NCBI GenBank assembly: GCA_004369085.1
Contig: ML210193.1
Location: forward strand, 1 to 64,000
Origin: Coprinopsis marcescibilis
Taxonomy: Eukaryota > Basidiomycota > Agaricomycetes > Agaricales > Psathyrellaceae
Direction: 5' to 3'
Length of the DNA: 64,000 nt
Numbering within the stretch: position 1 is the stretch's first letter; every line of letters begins with the position of its first letter. The position numbers and the translations under genes were made by a program. The notes beneath the pieces are model-generated. The model was not told where the DNA came from. It ran no database searches and worked only from the letters and a program-made list of their open reading frames with translations. Of this stretch, positions 8,998-21,880 are shown piece after piece.

Positions 8998-11926
8998 CTA
9001 CAACTCATCGGGGTGCCTCTTGGCACCGCCAGTCCGTTCACCATCCTCTTTATCCTTCAGCGGCTCCTGCTTCCCATCATCATCCCCAGCCACAGGCGTC
9101 TGCTCCGCTTTCGCCTCCTCAGTGGCACTCACAGTCGGCTTCTTCCGGATGATCTTGGGAACTTTCCTCTTCCACAGCCTCTGCAGCTGCTGCTCCAAAA
9201 CCTTGGCCCGCGCCTTCATCTCCGTGGTTTCGATAACAGGATCCTCCCAGCTCTTGACCTTGCGCTGCTTGTCCACATACTCTGAAAGCCACGTCTCGTG
9301 CTCCTTGAGCGTCTTCTCGAGACTCTCTAGCTCGTCCAAGGAGTACTTGCTCGGGAGGTCGTTCTCGATCTCGTTGGTCAGGTTCTGCTTGGCCTCAGCG
9401 AGGAACAGCCTAGTCGACCAGTTCGCCCTTTGCGAGTTGTTCAAAGCTTGAGGGAAGGCTTCGATCTCCTTGTATCGATGCATGATGGGCTTCTCGAGGG
9501 TTCTAAAAAAGGTATCAGCATCGTTGAGAAGGTAAAGGGGTAGTGAGGAAACGCACTCCAAGGCAATACGCTTATTCAAGAACTGAGTGGTTTCTGCCAA
9601 GTCGCCTCGGTCGTTCAACCAATCAAATGACTCCTCGAGGACCTGGGATATCTTGTTTCGCTCATCAGGCTGCGAGCACTTCTTGAACGGGGTTTCGTCT
9701 GTGTCGTCGGTAACGAGATCGCGGAGACGGTACAAGTAGGATTCGAAACTGTTGCGTGTCTCTTCGCGGCGAGTCTTGATGGCTTCATCTTGGTCCATCG
9801 CCTTGAGTCTGAACAGGACTATCATCAATACTCAGGTCTTACGCACAAGCCAAACACGTACCTGGCGCGAGAAACCTTCTTCTCCTCGACAGTCATGGGC
9901 GGAATGGTGGTGAAGCTCGTCTTGACCTCAAGCTTGATAGTATCCTCAGGCTTTTCCTTCTTCTTCTCCTTCTTCTTATCTTTTGCATCCTTGTCCTTGT
10001 CAGCAGTAGCCGATTCAGAAGGCGCAGCAGACGAAGACGAAGAGGAGCTAGCACTCTCGGAGGTGCTATCCCGAGGAGGGGTGTTCTCGGCGGACTGGGC
10101 CTCTTCTTCAGTCGATGAGGATCCACCAAAGAGACCTTTTAGTTTGCCTGAAAATACGGTTATTGATTGAAAAGACCGGAACCGGCCTACTCACCAGTAA
10201 GACTGTCATCTTTGATTTCGCCAAATGCGACTGCGCCGGTGACGGAAACGAATCCAGATTCGGAAAGGGAGACAGTAGCTTTGACCACAGGGTCGATGGC
10301 ACCACGTTCGGTCAAGTTGCCCAGAGCCTCAGCGACACCGAGGATCTCAACCTCCAGCATCCGGGTAGGGAAACCACTGCAAACTGAATTAGAGGTTGTT
10401 AGAACATGAAAATCACGGCTACTCACGGAGCGGGGATATCTTTGTAGTCGAAGAAAATGTTAAAGTCTTCCTTGCGCTTGAAAGTCAAGGTCTTCTTGGT
10501 GCCAGTCTTGGAGCCAGCAGGGAACAAGGTGGTAGTGATGCTTCGTGGACGGCTGTTAGAGGTGGTGGCAGCGGCGAAGTAGGAAGCCTGGATGTCGTGG
10601 ACGGAGATATCCGAGATCTTGATGTTCTTGGTCTTGAACTGTCGGCTAAGGGCGGCGCCATGAAGAGCGGCACCAAGAACGGGTGCCTCGTCAGCGTTGA
10701 CATTGAGCGAGATCTTTTCCTTTCCAACATATTCCTCAACGACCTTTCGGACCATGGGCACTCGAGAGGAGCCTCCAGCGAGGATGACGGAGTTGATGTC
10801 GTCCAAGGTGAGACCGGCGTTCTTCAATGCATCCTTGATGGGTTGGGCCCATTTGTCCTGGAGGTCCTTGCAAGCATCCTCGAAAGTCGATCGCTTGACT
10901 TGGGCCTTGAAGTCGATGTCCCAAGCAACACTTTCGACCTGGCTCTTGACCTCGTTGTTGGCGCTGAGAATGTGTTTAACCCTCTGAGCCTCCTTCCAAA
11001 GTCTCGCCATCGCCTTCTTATCCTTGCGCACATCCTTTCCTTTGCCAAACTTCTCGTTGAAGTGGTCGGCAAGAATGTCGCGCAACCGTCTATCCAGCTC
11101 AACGCCGCCAACCCCTCGATTGTAACCAATTCCAGAGACAGTGATCTGGGTACCAGGAGCACCAGTCTTCTCGGTGAAGCCACTGAACTGAACAATGGTT
11201 GCACGGGTACCGGACGCGCCGACGTCGTAGATGATGTGGTTCTCAGTGGTGGGGAAGTTGCGAGTCATGGCGTAGTTGACCCCTGTAGCTGTTCCGTCGT
11301 GAATAAGGGCGAGGAGACGGAGGTCGGCGATTTCTACAGCGTCGGCGACGGCGTCGCGCTCGAACTGGGTGTAGTACGCTGGGACGGTGATGATGACGTC
11401 CTTGACTTTCTCGTTGGCGGCGGTCTCTGCGAGATGCTTGACGTATCCCAACTGCATCCCGATGAGTTCTTCTGGGCTCCATTTGGTTCCATCCCCTTGA
11501 ACCAACTCGGTCGTCCTGCGAGCAGCTTCGGAGAGCTCGGCAGTCGAGATTTTGGCGTAGAATCTAGCGGCATCCGAGTCGAATGGCGCAGCCTGTAGCA
11601 GTTTGACGTAGGAGAATGAGTCCGTCGGGAATCTAGTAGCCTATTGAAATTCGAATCAGCTCCCGTCCACTCCGTATGTGCTAACGCCTACTCACCAGTT
11701 GCGCTGCATCCTGGCCAAACGCCCTGTCTCCTCGTTTCCACCCAACCGATGAATGGATTTTGCGCTTCGAATCCTTATTCAAAAGGACATCGAAGGGGAG
11801 CCCCGGTTTCATCAGCGATGCAGTAATAAATTCTGCACCATAGTCGATTGCCAGAACCGAGGCCAGGACATTCTGGGGTATAACAGCCACCAAGGTCAAG
11901 AATCCACACAATATTCGTAGCCGCAT
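8998..11926 (-). CDS. LHS1: ER Hsp70-like chaperone (Lhs1/HYOU1, Grp170)
   Basis: Exons 11926-11696, 11640-10427, 10376-10195, 10147-9862, 9808-9557 and 9502-8998 give 889 residues, the usual size of Lhs1. It starts with a signal peptide (RILCGFLTLVAVIPQNVLA), then the Hsp70 ATPase start VLAIDYGAEF. Later come IITVPAYYTQFERDAV, ALIHDGTATGVNYA and the phosphate-2 loop VILAGGSSRVPMVRKVV. A long acidic Ser-rich insert follows at about residues 550-600. The alpha-helical C-terminal domain ends RHPDEL, an ER-retention-like tail with Pro where Lys/His is usual. It is a nucleotide-exchange factor and holdase for the ER Hsp70 Kar2/BiP. The 54-nt intron at 9503-9556 is in frame and stop-free, so some models will retain it. 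Confidence 0.93.
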
Positions 11927-13183
11927 GTCGTTTCCGGATGATCTCGAGATTAATAGAGAGATATAGGGGCCCTATACAGGCATCGAGTGGTCGAAATGTA
12001 GAACCCTTTTGCTTTTGAGCAGAAACAGTTCCGGTCGGTACTCGTGGCAGCGAAATTGGACACGTCGGTCGGGCGTTCAATTATCATCAAGCACGTGACT
12101 AGATCGTGGCATGCCAAGCACTTCCTTTTGACGCTCGTTGTTCCGAAATTTGTGTTCAAATTTGCGGGGTAGAGCTAGGGCGAAGTCAACGTCTGGTATA
12201 AAACAGTGAAATAAGCGAACGGACCACCTACAAAAATTATGTTCAAAGGCGACCAAGCAATTTCCTGAGTCTTGACGCATGAAACGCCATCAATCGTATA
12301 AAGGCTATGGACAATGTGTAGATGAATATAGTACAAGCAGAGTGATTAGAGTACAGTGCAGTGTGTGACAGGGATATAGAATAGACAGTGCTGATGATAA
12401 TGATGATAGCGTTGCAAAAGATTGGTGTGTTGGAGCAAGGTGATCCTCGTTGTTCCCATGTGATGCAAGAAACAGCCAAACGACAGGCATAGATATACGG
12501 ATAGAAGGGATGAAACCATGACCACCAACTTGCGAATAAACTTCAAACCCAGGAAGAGAATCTCAAAACCAAAAGTTAAACGTGATGCGTGTGGTGGATA
12601 GAGGACATGATGCTTAAGAATCAAAAAGAAAATAGCATTTGACATGGATAGAACAACAAAGATGAGCGCCGAGGGTTGGAGAGAGAGAGGTGCAAAAATT
12701 TGATCGCAAGAAACAAATATACGGGGCTGTGCGCGAGATCGAGAGAGAAGACGTATGAGCTACAGGATTTGGATGGGATGGATTGTGTCGTTCAACATTG
12801 GAAAACGGGATGGCAGGAGAAGAGTGAGAAGGGTGTGAATCGTAAGGTAAACTTGACTACACGAACAAGAGAACAACAGAAGGGATAAAGAAATGAAACC
12901 GTATGGAACTTAATAGTGGGTGTAGTCAGGTACAAAAAAAGGTGGGTAATGAGGTAATGGCAGTCCGTCATCTATTACATGCAATTTGTGAATGGAATAC
13001 CGCGGTCCTCCTTCAGAGAACTAATATCGATCGTACTGTAGAAAAAAAAAACCTGGAAATTGTAGATTGATTGCATGCGTGCCATGGAGATGAGATGATG
13101 AAAAAAGAATCGTCAGCAGAAAAGAAGTCACCAAGGAAATAAATGAGAAGGTGGTAGTTGAATGATGAGCGAACACAGGCCGT
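11927..13183. other. Intergenic between LHS1 and KAP95
   Basis: Contains the LHS1 promoter side (11927-12250) and the KAP95 3' side. Most of 12300-13180 is AT-rich, with many short frames and no recognisable product. Confidence 0.5.
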
Positions 13184-16100
13184 TTACGAAGCGATTTTGA
13201 CCATCTTGACGAACATTCAGTACACCTCGAAAACGGAGATGGAAAGATTGTAGCATACCTCACGGGCCCAGCGCATTGTCTTCTTGGTTTCGCTCGGCAT
13301 GCGGTGCTTTGATCGCAGTTCTGCGATAACCCAACCCTGCAGCAGCAACTGCTTTATCTGACCATTGGGGAAACAATCGGCGAGGTCACCGATGAGACCG
13401 TATGACAGTCTCACGAGGCTATCTGTGCGCTCCTCGTCGAGCATGCAGCGGTGAATCAAGTTGAAAATGCCCGGAGCATAGGTAATCAAGAGCTCGACTG
13501 TATGCAAGTTAGGATACCAGGAAGGAATAAAAATGTTAAACTTGACTCACCCTTAGCAGTCTTCTTGAGGCCGGTGACGATGCCAGTGTATGCTTCCAAG
13601 ATACCCTCGCGAAGTTGAGAGACGTATTCAACAAGGTCGTAGTCAAGCTAAAGCAGGTGATCGTGATCAGCATACATACGGACACAGAAGAGCTGATTGA
13701 CATACAGGGTTGGGCTCAACAGCTCCTGCCTGTCCAAGGACGTTCATGGTGGTCTCAAGATAAGGCTCGAAAGCGGGACCGATGGCAAGCGCGATGTCAC
13801 CAAATGTCGAAAGAACAGTGATCTTAACATTCCTGTTCAAGACTTCGCTTTGCAGATTCTCGAGGAGAACGGTCATGAAGGAGTTGGCGAATTGTGCACT
13901 CTGTTCTCCAAGAGCACGGGAAAGATCACCGATGAGACCGACAGAGACAGTGCAAAGTTGAGCATCTTCGTGGGCCTTCAAAGCAGGGTAGAGGTAGGGT
14001 AAAAAGGCGTTGATGTAGGGGGCGAAGTTTGCCTCCAGCGCTAGAATAGAGAATAAGGACATGGCTTATATGCCGAGGACAGAAGAGCTCACCTCCTGCG
14101 AGAGAACCGACAACAAGGAAAGCGTCCTCCAAGACTGTGGAAGTCTTGCCAGCAGCGGCGATAAGCTGGAGAAGTAGAGACATGACTCGATCACCAAGAG
14201 GTTGAATACCGGACCCAAGTTTACGAGTGACGTGCTAAAAGGCTATCAGAACATGTGGCTTGAGATAAAAGGCACAAAACATACCGTGACAACATTGCAG
14301 AAGTTGCCTTGCAACTCGTTCCAGTTATTCCGATCATCGACACCAACGATTTGATTCTAGAACTCGTGAGTGTGGGTATATCTACATGTGTTGTCAATAT
14401 TACCTGAATATTGAGGAGGTGTTCCATCCGGTTAAGGATCGTAACGACAGTAGTCTGGATGACGGGGATGACATCCGGTGTGGCCTGAGAAATATAGGCA
14501 GTGATCGCCTCGTAAGCGGCAGTCCTGAAGTTGGCCTCGTTGCTTCCGCTGAAAACGGCGTCAACTAGACTATACTCCCGCATTGATTCCATAAGACATA
14601 CCTTTCTGTCACCCTGAGGAGGGCGCTCAAAACACCCTCATAGTATCTTGACAAAGGACCGCTCTGAGAAGCCTCATTTTCATCTTCGTAATACAGGCCA
14701 ATTTGTTCAGCAAGGTTCATCAAGGCCCAGCAGCAGTTGGTGACGATGCGAGGACTGTCCTGCAAGCCATTGACCAATGCAGAAATGAGAGGATGCAAAT
14801 GAACGTCGGGCTTGATAGTCGTAATCATGAGGTCGCATATCCTCCCTAGAGTCCAAGCAGTGGTGTCCTTAACTTGCACGTTCGCGTCGTTCATCATATC
14901 AATCAAGAGAGGGAGAGCCTGGTTCACTAGAGGAGTCAATACGGAAGGGTCAGGGCCTTCGAGAATAGAGCCAAAGGTCATGACGGCGGCTTCGCGGAAG
15001 TGCCAATCTTCGTTCTTAATGTGTGCTTCGATAAATGGAATGACAGCGCCGACAATGTTGTCTTGAACGGCCCCAGCGAGATGGGAGAGACATGTTCCAG
15101 CAGCCATCGAGACATTCCACTCGTCCTCATCTGCATCCTCCTCTTGCTTGGTCAACAATGACAGAAGGACAGGGACAATTTCAGGAAGAGCGATTTTTGC
15201 GAAGTTCCTCGATTCTTGTTCAGGTTGTTCGCCGTATTCGGCAGCCTGGAGATACAATCAATGTCAGTGTACAGTGAAATGAACACCTCGATAACGCACC
15301 TCCTGAGCTTCGATCGCGAGATCGACCTCTTCCTCACAAACAGTAGACCAAAACTCAACGGCTTGAAGCGCGACCCGTTCGTCTGGATGTTTCATTCCCA
15401 CGACGGTAAGCTGTTGAGCGGTTAGATGGGGATGTTCGAAATCACTTTGGGGAGGACCCTTACGCCGAACAGTGCTTGCTCCATATACAACGCCATTTTA
15501 TCGTAGTAAAGGCCCATGATCCGGACAAGGCATTCAAACGCTCCCACTTGTACCAAGACGCTTTGATTTTGAGTAGCTTCACATACGACTTGCATGATGT
15601 AGTTTCGCTCGCCCTAATAAAAGATCGCGTTGTTGGAACGAGCGCAGGAGACTGGAAATAGAACAGACGAACCTCTCGTTCAAAGTTATCACGGATAAAT
15701 TCTAGCGAGTTGAAGAGCGCATGGATAGCTGCCAGCTGAACCTCTGGAGATGGTTCCTCCTTTCGTGCACCGTGGATAACAGCGGTAAGGATTTCATTGG
15801 CCCGGACGCTGAGGATTTCAGGTTTCTGCGAGTCACGATATCAGCCTCTATCCAGCGGATCAAGATGGAATAAACTCACGATACTCTCACAAATGAAACC
15901 GATGGTCTGGAGGGTTGCTATTCTGAGGTTGGTGTTCTGCTGATTGTTGACGAAACCTAGGAGGACTTCAATCAGGTCTGGCCATTGTCCATCTGGGAGC
16001 TCGACTGCGGCAATGGCAGCAACGACCTGGGAAGCGAAGCCGCCAGCCTTCGCAGTTGGTGAACCAAGAGTCAGGAGAGCCTCCTGTTTGATCTTTGTTT

Positions 16101-16559
16101 TCACGTCGCCGGCGAGGGCCAACCACCTCGTGCTGTACTCTGTCTGTCGCGAGGCCTCCTAGAGATCAAAAGCGAATGATGGGCAAAGGGGAAACTGGGC
16201 AGAGTTCGAAAGCGGCGTACTCTGGCAGATAGGGTGTTTTTCAAAGCTAGACCTGCAGCGTTGCGAACATGAACTGGTATGCTTTCATTTACAAGGACCG
16301 ATGAAAGCATCAGCATGTATTCGGGCTAGAAGAGCGCGCAACGAGTCAGAAACGGCGAAAATTGAGGATAAAAGACCTTGAACAGACGTAGTTCTCTCTA
16401 GATGCAGTCTCGAGCTTTTGAGTAGCATCTTGACGCGTATTGGCATCTAAAAGGAATTAAAAAGAAGATATCGAATTGAGAAGACGGGCCAAAACGCGCA
16501 ATCAGGCTGTGGCTCTCACCATGGGACAGAGTGTTTGCGAGGAGCTCTGCTGCGTTCAT
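13184..16559 (-). CDS. KAP95: Importin subunit beta-1 (karyopherin beta)
   Basis: A multi-exon minus-strand gene. The start at 16559 gives [19 protein letters not shown], the usual importin-beta N-terminus; longer upstream frames are rejected. Exon 1 ends at 16520. HEAT-repeat stretches follow: [69 protein letters not shown] and [14 protein letters not shown]. The last two exons give [16 protein letters not shown], the stop lying at 13184. It binds the importin-alpha IBB domain, nucleoporin FG repeats and Ran-GTP, and carries cargo into the nucleus. It is transcribed divergently from LSM7, with about 250 bp between the ATGs. Confidence 0.93.
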
Positions 16560-16810
16560 CCTTTTTTGCTTGTGTTCGAGATCGTAATGATTATTGAGAA
16601 TAAAAGAAAGCAAAAGTCTAGGGAACTGTTTGGGAGGAAGAGCTGGTTCGAGGGGGAATGCGGCGGTCAATCAAGTTTCGGTGCAAGTCCAAAAATGCCC
16701 CACGCCGCTTGACGCCAGTCAGTTTATGTAAATACTTCTCAACATCAAACCACACAGCAATCCCCTTTCACCAACATTTTATTGTCCTTTATCCTACTCG
16801 AACAAAGAAA
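16560..16810. promoter_or_regulatory. Shared divergent promoter region KAP95/LSM7
   Basis: Only 251 bases separate the two start codons, so this segment must hold both promoters and 5' UTRs. No clear TATA box was seen, as expected for housekeeping genes. Confidence 0.5.
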
Positions 16811-17367
16811 ATGGCTGATCGTGTTCGTTGTTATACTCTATATCGACGCCAACCTCTTAACTGATCGTCCAGGGACGTGGTATAGCCCGTGGTGGTCCTC
16901 GCGGTGGTCCACCCATGAGAGGGGGTAGACACCCCGCACCAGGCGCAGGAGGTCATCAAGGAGGTCCGCCAGGCGATAAACCCAAGCGAGAAGCCATCCT
17001 CGACCTTGCGAAATACACCAACGAAAAAATCAGGGTCAAATTCACAGGTGGAAGAGAAGGTGTGTACAATCCAGAACAAGAGCACTTGACCCTGACAAAC
17101 CCATTTCTAGTCATTGGCATTCTCAAAGGCTTTGATCAGTTGCTCAACCTGGTTCTTGACGAGGTTGAGGAGGAAGTATCAGGTATGTTCTTGTTCTGCT
17201 TCTTCATTTTTGCTGCGCAGTGACCTATAATCGTCTTCGTTCCAGCGTCGAACCCGTATAATAAACGGTCGTTGGGCCTTGTTGTCCTTCGAGGTCCCAC
17301 CATCACTCTGCTGAGCCCAGTAGACGGCTTCGAAGAGATCGCCAACCCCTTCGTTGGCGAAGAGTAA
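16811..17367 (+). CDS. LSM7: U6 snRNA-associated Sm-like protein LSm7
   Basis: Exons 16811-16822, 16873-17182 and 17246-17367 give 147 residues. A Gly/Arg-rich N-terminal tail (GRGIARGGPRGGPPMRGGR) precedes the Sm fold. Sm1 motif: ILDLAKYTNEKIRVKFTGGR, with the loop VIGILKGFDQLLNLVLDEVE. Sm2 motif: LGLVVLRGPTITLLSPVDG. LSm7 is a subunit of the nuclear Lsm2-8 ring on U6 snRNA and of the cytoplasmic Lsm1-7 ring, which binds deadenylated or uridylated mRNA ends and promotes decapping. The RGG-rich tail is longer than in yeast Lsm7 and may bind RNA (inference). Confidence 0.93.
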
Positions 17368-18323
17368 TCGGTACGACTACCAGCAGGCTATCTTCAAACC
17401 CCCAATGCACGACCGTATCCCTCACGAATATATCAAGAATTTTACATCTTTTTGTCACGGTTTACCCACCAAGCCAAATCACACTCATCCATCCAGGATA
17501 ATGTCAACTATGATACAATTTTCGAGGAGCCAACGTATATGCAACTTTGGAGGTAAGCAAAGAGTATGTGCAAGGATTGGGCATGTGAAATGAAGATGGA
17601 ATGTAACATACTTAAATAACCAGTGAAGGTGGATAGTGCTAGTGAAAAGGGGGTAAAAGAATGTTAGACATCGACTATTGGTGCGCCATAGTAACATACG
17701 CCGCCACAACACAGAAAGATGAATAGTACTAGTGATTTCAAGTCAAAATAATGTCCCAAAGATATATATGTGAACAAAAGATCATCATGCATGTCCATAA
17801 CCAGATTCAAACGAATCGACCAACTAGGAGAGGAATCCAAGACTCAACTCGAGAAAAACGAATTCGAAACGAAGGGTAAAAAATAAACTTTTTTTTGTGC
17901 GCTCCAAAGTGTGCTGTAATCCGATCCGACCATATCGTTTTTGCTGGGTAGTGAGAGGTAGTCTTCTTCTTCCAAATTGTTCAAGCTGCTTCGGTTCCGC
18001 ACTGTTAGGGTCCACCCGGTGTCGATGCATTGCGACCGAGTCACGTCTAAAAATCCCCTGAAACATGGCCCAAAGGGAAAGCGATCAAACCAACCCAAAG
18101 ACCATGCAACAGGGCGCTCGTGAAGGCAAACACGGGGGTGCACGAACCACTGCTAATAAATGTACATGCCAAAAAACCAAAGTCTTTGGCGAATTCGACG
18201 AAACAGGATGGAACGGATGGCGACTGCGGACGTGTCAAGTGAACCGAAAGATGTTTTACACCGCGATATTTGCGTACTTCCGTGCGACTCCATCACTAGC
18301 ACGCGCTGTGACCGTCCCACCCT
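17368..18323. other. Convergent 3' spacer LSM7/CID1-like
   Basis: About 950 bases between two convergent stop codons. No gene or repeat was recognised; AT-rich stretches at 17600-17900 fit 3' UTRs. Confidence 0.5.
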
Positions 18324-21300
18324 CTAGCTGAGGCTCCTCCCTCCTTCAATTTCGCGGTGGTGCTGCTGCTTCAAGTCGATCAAAAACTCTCTGGATGCAG
18401 CCAAATGCGAGGGTACATGTTCCTCTTCATCGCGCACAGTCAACGCTGAAAATGACGTCGCGAACCCCGTCGGATCCACGTCAACCTCTACAGCCACTTT
18501 TGCAGTCGTCAAACCCAAAGGCATCGCGGTCGGCGGCGGTGAGACCAAATCCGAGGTGGGTGAATGCGGTGAGGGCGATCTCGATATCGAGGTGGAATAT
18601 CCTGTAGATGAAGGAGTCGGGGAACTTCCGCTTGAATTACCAGCTGAGGACCTATTCGGCGAAGTGGACCCGTTGCTGGGGCTCTGTCCAGTCGATAAAC
18701 GATCGGGACTGTCCCCTAAGGGGTGCAGGTTGGTCGCATTAGCGTTTGGGACCAGCTGGGGAGATAATGTTTGATTATGTTGGGATAGGATTAACGGCGA
18801 CCGACTGTAGACCGGCTGTGGCTGGGCAGCAAACTTAGTAGTGTGTGGAGGTGGTGTCGGAGCCGTGATTGTAGTAGTAGAATTGGAATGAGAATGAGAA
18901 TATGGCGGTCCGGGCGTAGGAGTCTCGGGTCCGGTGGATGACCGGCCGGACATGTTATTTCGAGGATTCAAAGAAGACAATGCCGGTGGAAGATTAGAGG
19001 GAAGGATATCCGCAGGAACTTGAATTTGATGTCCGTGGAATGGTTGGTGGAATGGAACGTTTTGCGATGCGGGTGAAATAGGTGAATGCTGTTGTGAATG
19101 ATACTGAGACAGATAAGGGCTTTGTGATCCAGGGACCGGGTATACAATGTTAGGCCGAGGTGAACGCGTGTTGGCGGTTTGATAGAATACAGTAGAGGCT
19201 TCGTTATAACGAGATTCCATTGGTGATTCGGGAGACGGAGGGTGCGAGCCATTCGAAGTGAGGTGCGGCGACCAGCTTTGGTTTCCATTTTTGAAAGATC
19301 GTTGAGGGCCTGTGTGAGGTTGTCGCCGTGAAAACTCTGTGCGACCAGTCGGCACGAATTCGGGAAGATTGCGGAAAGCGTTAGGCGATGGTTCAGCTCT
19401 GTCCACTCGAGGAATTCGCCCTCGAGAAGACAAAGATGAACGTGATGCAGAAGCAACGGGGACACCGCCTCCATTGTCTGGAAATTGCGGTATCCGCGCC
19501 GCCAATGGGAGGTGCCAAGATGGACGGCGAACAAGACCGGGATTGACGATAGAAGTCCCTTCGGTGTACGACCTCACAGATGAGATATCGTCGGATTCAG
19601 CGGTATCCGAATGGTCACCGTCTGTGAAGACGTCACTGTTAGTTCCCGAGTTGTACGATCCTTCCGGTTCGCGAGCTTCGGATGGTGCAGTGGCAAGCTC
19701 TAACCCCTTATCAAGCTGACTTTCGAACAGGGTGTGATCCATAGAAGGTGCATCTGGGGGTGGCGGACTGGTCCATTTGGACCGCTTCGCAGCCATATGG
19801 TCCGGAGGCGGAGGTGCTTGATGGTGAAGTAGAGGGCGTGGCGCCTGGGTCTCTGGCCGAGCATCGGGTTCGAAAAACTGCGTGGGCGGTGACAGCCGTT
19901 CAGGAAGTCCTCCCTTGGGCCTTAAGTTCGACCCTACGGTATAAGGAGTTTGTGGAGGGATCGGAGAAGGTCTGGCGGAAGTGACTGGTGCATGGATTAA
20001 CTCCTCGTCCTTCCGTTCTTCACAAAGCTCAGCAATAGCCACGATGGCACGCTCTGGGCGAACAGCGAGCACACGGGAAGCACGCATAAACTCGCCACGA
20101 ATCTAGACAAATGTTAGATTGCAATGGTCATTGCAGTAGGTTTGTAACCGACCGTGTATAGACCATCCTTGGTCACACATCGGGCGACGTTATAATCCAT
20201 TTCGAAAGGATCCTATTGACCCCAGTTGATCAGCTATCGAGACTTTTACAGGCCTCTAATTGCGCTTACCTCGATGCACAAACGATTCCGTTCCCTAGCG
20301 GAATCATATCGGTTGCTCGAATATTGCTTGGAAAAGATCAGGCCATTGTAATATCTGATGCAGATGAGAGTACTCACATCGACTTGCCAACCTTTACTCT
20401 CCTTTTTCAGCAGTCCTGCTCGGATAGAAGCGACGCCTGTATTGTATTGAAAGTCCCTGGCATAATATCGGAAGAAGTCGATCAAGCTAGAGGAAGATGG
20501 GATGAGAACGAAAACGCGATTTCAGTAACAAGCAACCTACAGCTCAGCCACAGATTCAGTATTTTCCGAGCGCCAACGTTGTCTAAGGAGGTCGATGTCG
20601 TCGAAAAACCTGAACAGGAAGAAGGGTTAAGCCAAAGTCGCGTCCAGAGGTCAGGAACGCTTTACCATATGTTATGTCCATTTAAATGCGTTTCTTCCTG
20701 TAGAGGAACAATCAGAAAATTAACTGATGGAGATAGATAGAGTCAAACCCACAGTCGTGATGGGGCGTAATGGGGGCATCTGCTGTAGATTAGGCAGCAC
20801 CGGAGGATTCTTGACGTGGACCAGGAAATATATTACAAGCAAGACATAACCGTATGAAGAGAGTGTTCCTTTGTATGGCGAGTTGATTTTTCTAGGTGGA
20901 AAGTTAGCAAATGATCGTGGGCGGAATGGTGAGAGAGCTTACCGTCTTTTGCTCCAAACTTTGACTGAATGGTCATCATACATATGTGAATCTATCCATT
21001 CTCGTAGATCGTGCACAACTTACGAAAGAGAACCATGGTTCGCACCCGGGTCGGGTCTATCATCGCGTAGCACATGAGAAGGCGGGTGTTCTCCAATGCC
21101 AGCCTGTTTTCGAATCCAATATCGCAAGCAATCCCATGTGGGAGCCCAGGCGAAGGATCCAGTGTGAGTTTCACAATTGGTATCCGTGCGTGGGGCAGTG
21201 GCTTGACATGAAACTTGGTTTCTATCGAAAGGATCGCATTCCATGGTCAGCGGTCATAAATAGCTGAATCTGGCCGTTCCATACCTCGTTCTAAAAGATC

Positions 21301-21718
21301 ACCCAGCATTGTAACTAAATCCGCCGCAGATAGCTTGTCTTCCGAGTCGATCAAGCAGCACAAGTCCATATCTACACACAGGGGTTAACACTCCAGACGC
21401 CGAGCTAATGGTCGTTGAGTAGTGCGCACCCGAATTCCTCAGACTGAAACCGTTCGCTGTACTACCAAAGGATAGCAATCTGCTGTCTGGTTCGATTGTG
21501 CGAATGAGACGTTCGAGCAGCTTGCGCACGTCTTCCTTCACGGCCATCTCTTCCTGCGTTGGTAGCAACTGAATAACAAAATCGAACAAACATTGAGAGA
21601 GCTCCGCAACGAAGCGCTGCTTCGAGGATGGTCGGGGCTGCTGAAGGGCTTGGAGAACTGGAGATAAGTGCGAGAGGCTGTGGGCCAATGAGGAGGCCGA
21701 TATCTGTTGGGTCTGCAT
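18324..21718 (-). CDS. Cid1-type non-canonical poly(A)/poly(U) polymerase
   Basis: A multi-exon gene starting MQTQQISASS at 21718. The catalytic nucleotidyltransferase core reads LLSFGSTANGFSLRNS|DMDLCCLID, with the GS motif and the D-x-D metal pair split by an intron. The third acidic residue is in LPHGIACDIGFENRLALEN. The central domain has LKVWSKRRKINSPYKGTLSS and YGYVLLVIYFLVHVKNPPVL. The PAP-associated part has LIDFFRYYARDFQYNTGVAS and later DPFEMDYNVARCVTKDGLYT. About 550 C-terminal residues are Pro/Ser-rich and look disordered. Family members add U or A tails to RNA 3' ends; Cid1 of fission yeast uridylates mRNA before Lsm1-7-dependent decapping. UTP versus ATP preference cannot be read here. 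Confidence 0.88.
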
Positions 21719-21802
21719 GCTGCCGACGTCGTGGACGGTGTGGCAGGTGTGCGGAACGCTGGGGTTACAGTCGGGGTTGGTAATGATGCGGGGGCGACGA
21801 AG

Positions 21803-21880
21803 GCTCTGGTTTGGTCGTCGTGGTCGTCGTGGTCACCGTGAGCGTCACAATTGAGGTCGTTGTCGTCGACGGTAGTGAGA
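21803..21880. repeat. GTC-rich low-complexity tract
   Basis: Imperfect GTCGTC/GTGGTC triplets just upstream of the Cid1-like start. Read on the minus strand they would code a poly-Thr run. This is probably 5' UTR or promoter sequence, though an N-terminal extension is not excluded. Confidence 0.6.

Noticed and set aside
10396..11598. 400-codon plus-strand open frame
   Set aside because: It lies exactly antisense to the LHS1 ATPase exon, whose protein is clearly recognisable; the frame is a codon-bias shadow.
16560..16670. N-terminal extension of KAP95 from an ATG at 16670
   Set aside because: The family starts at [12 protein letters not shown]; the extension has no match and lies in the divergent promoter.
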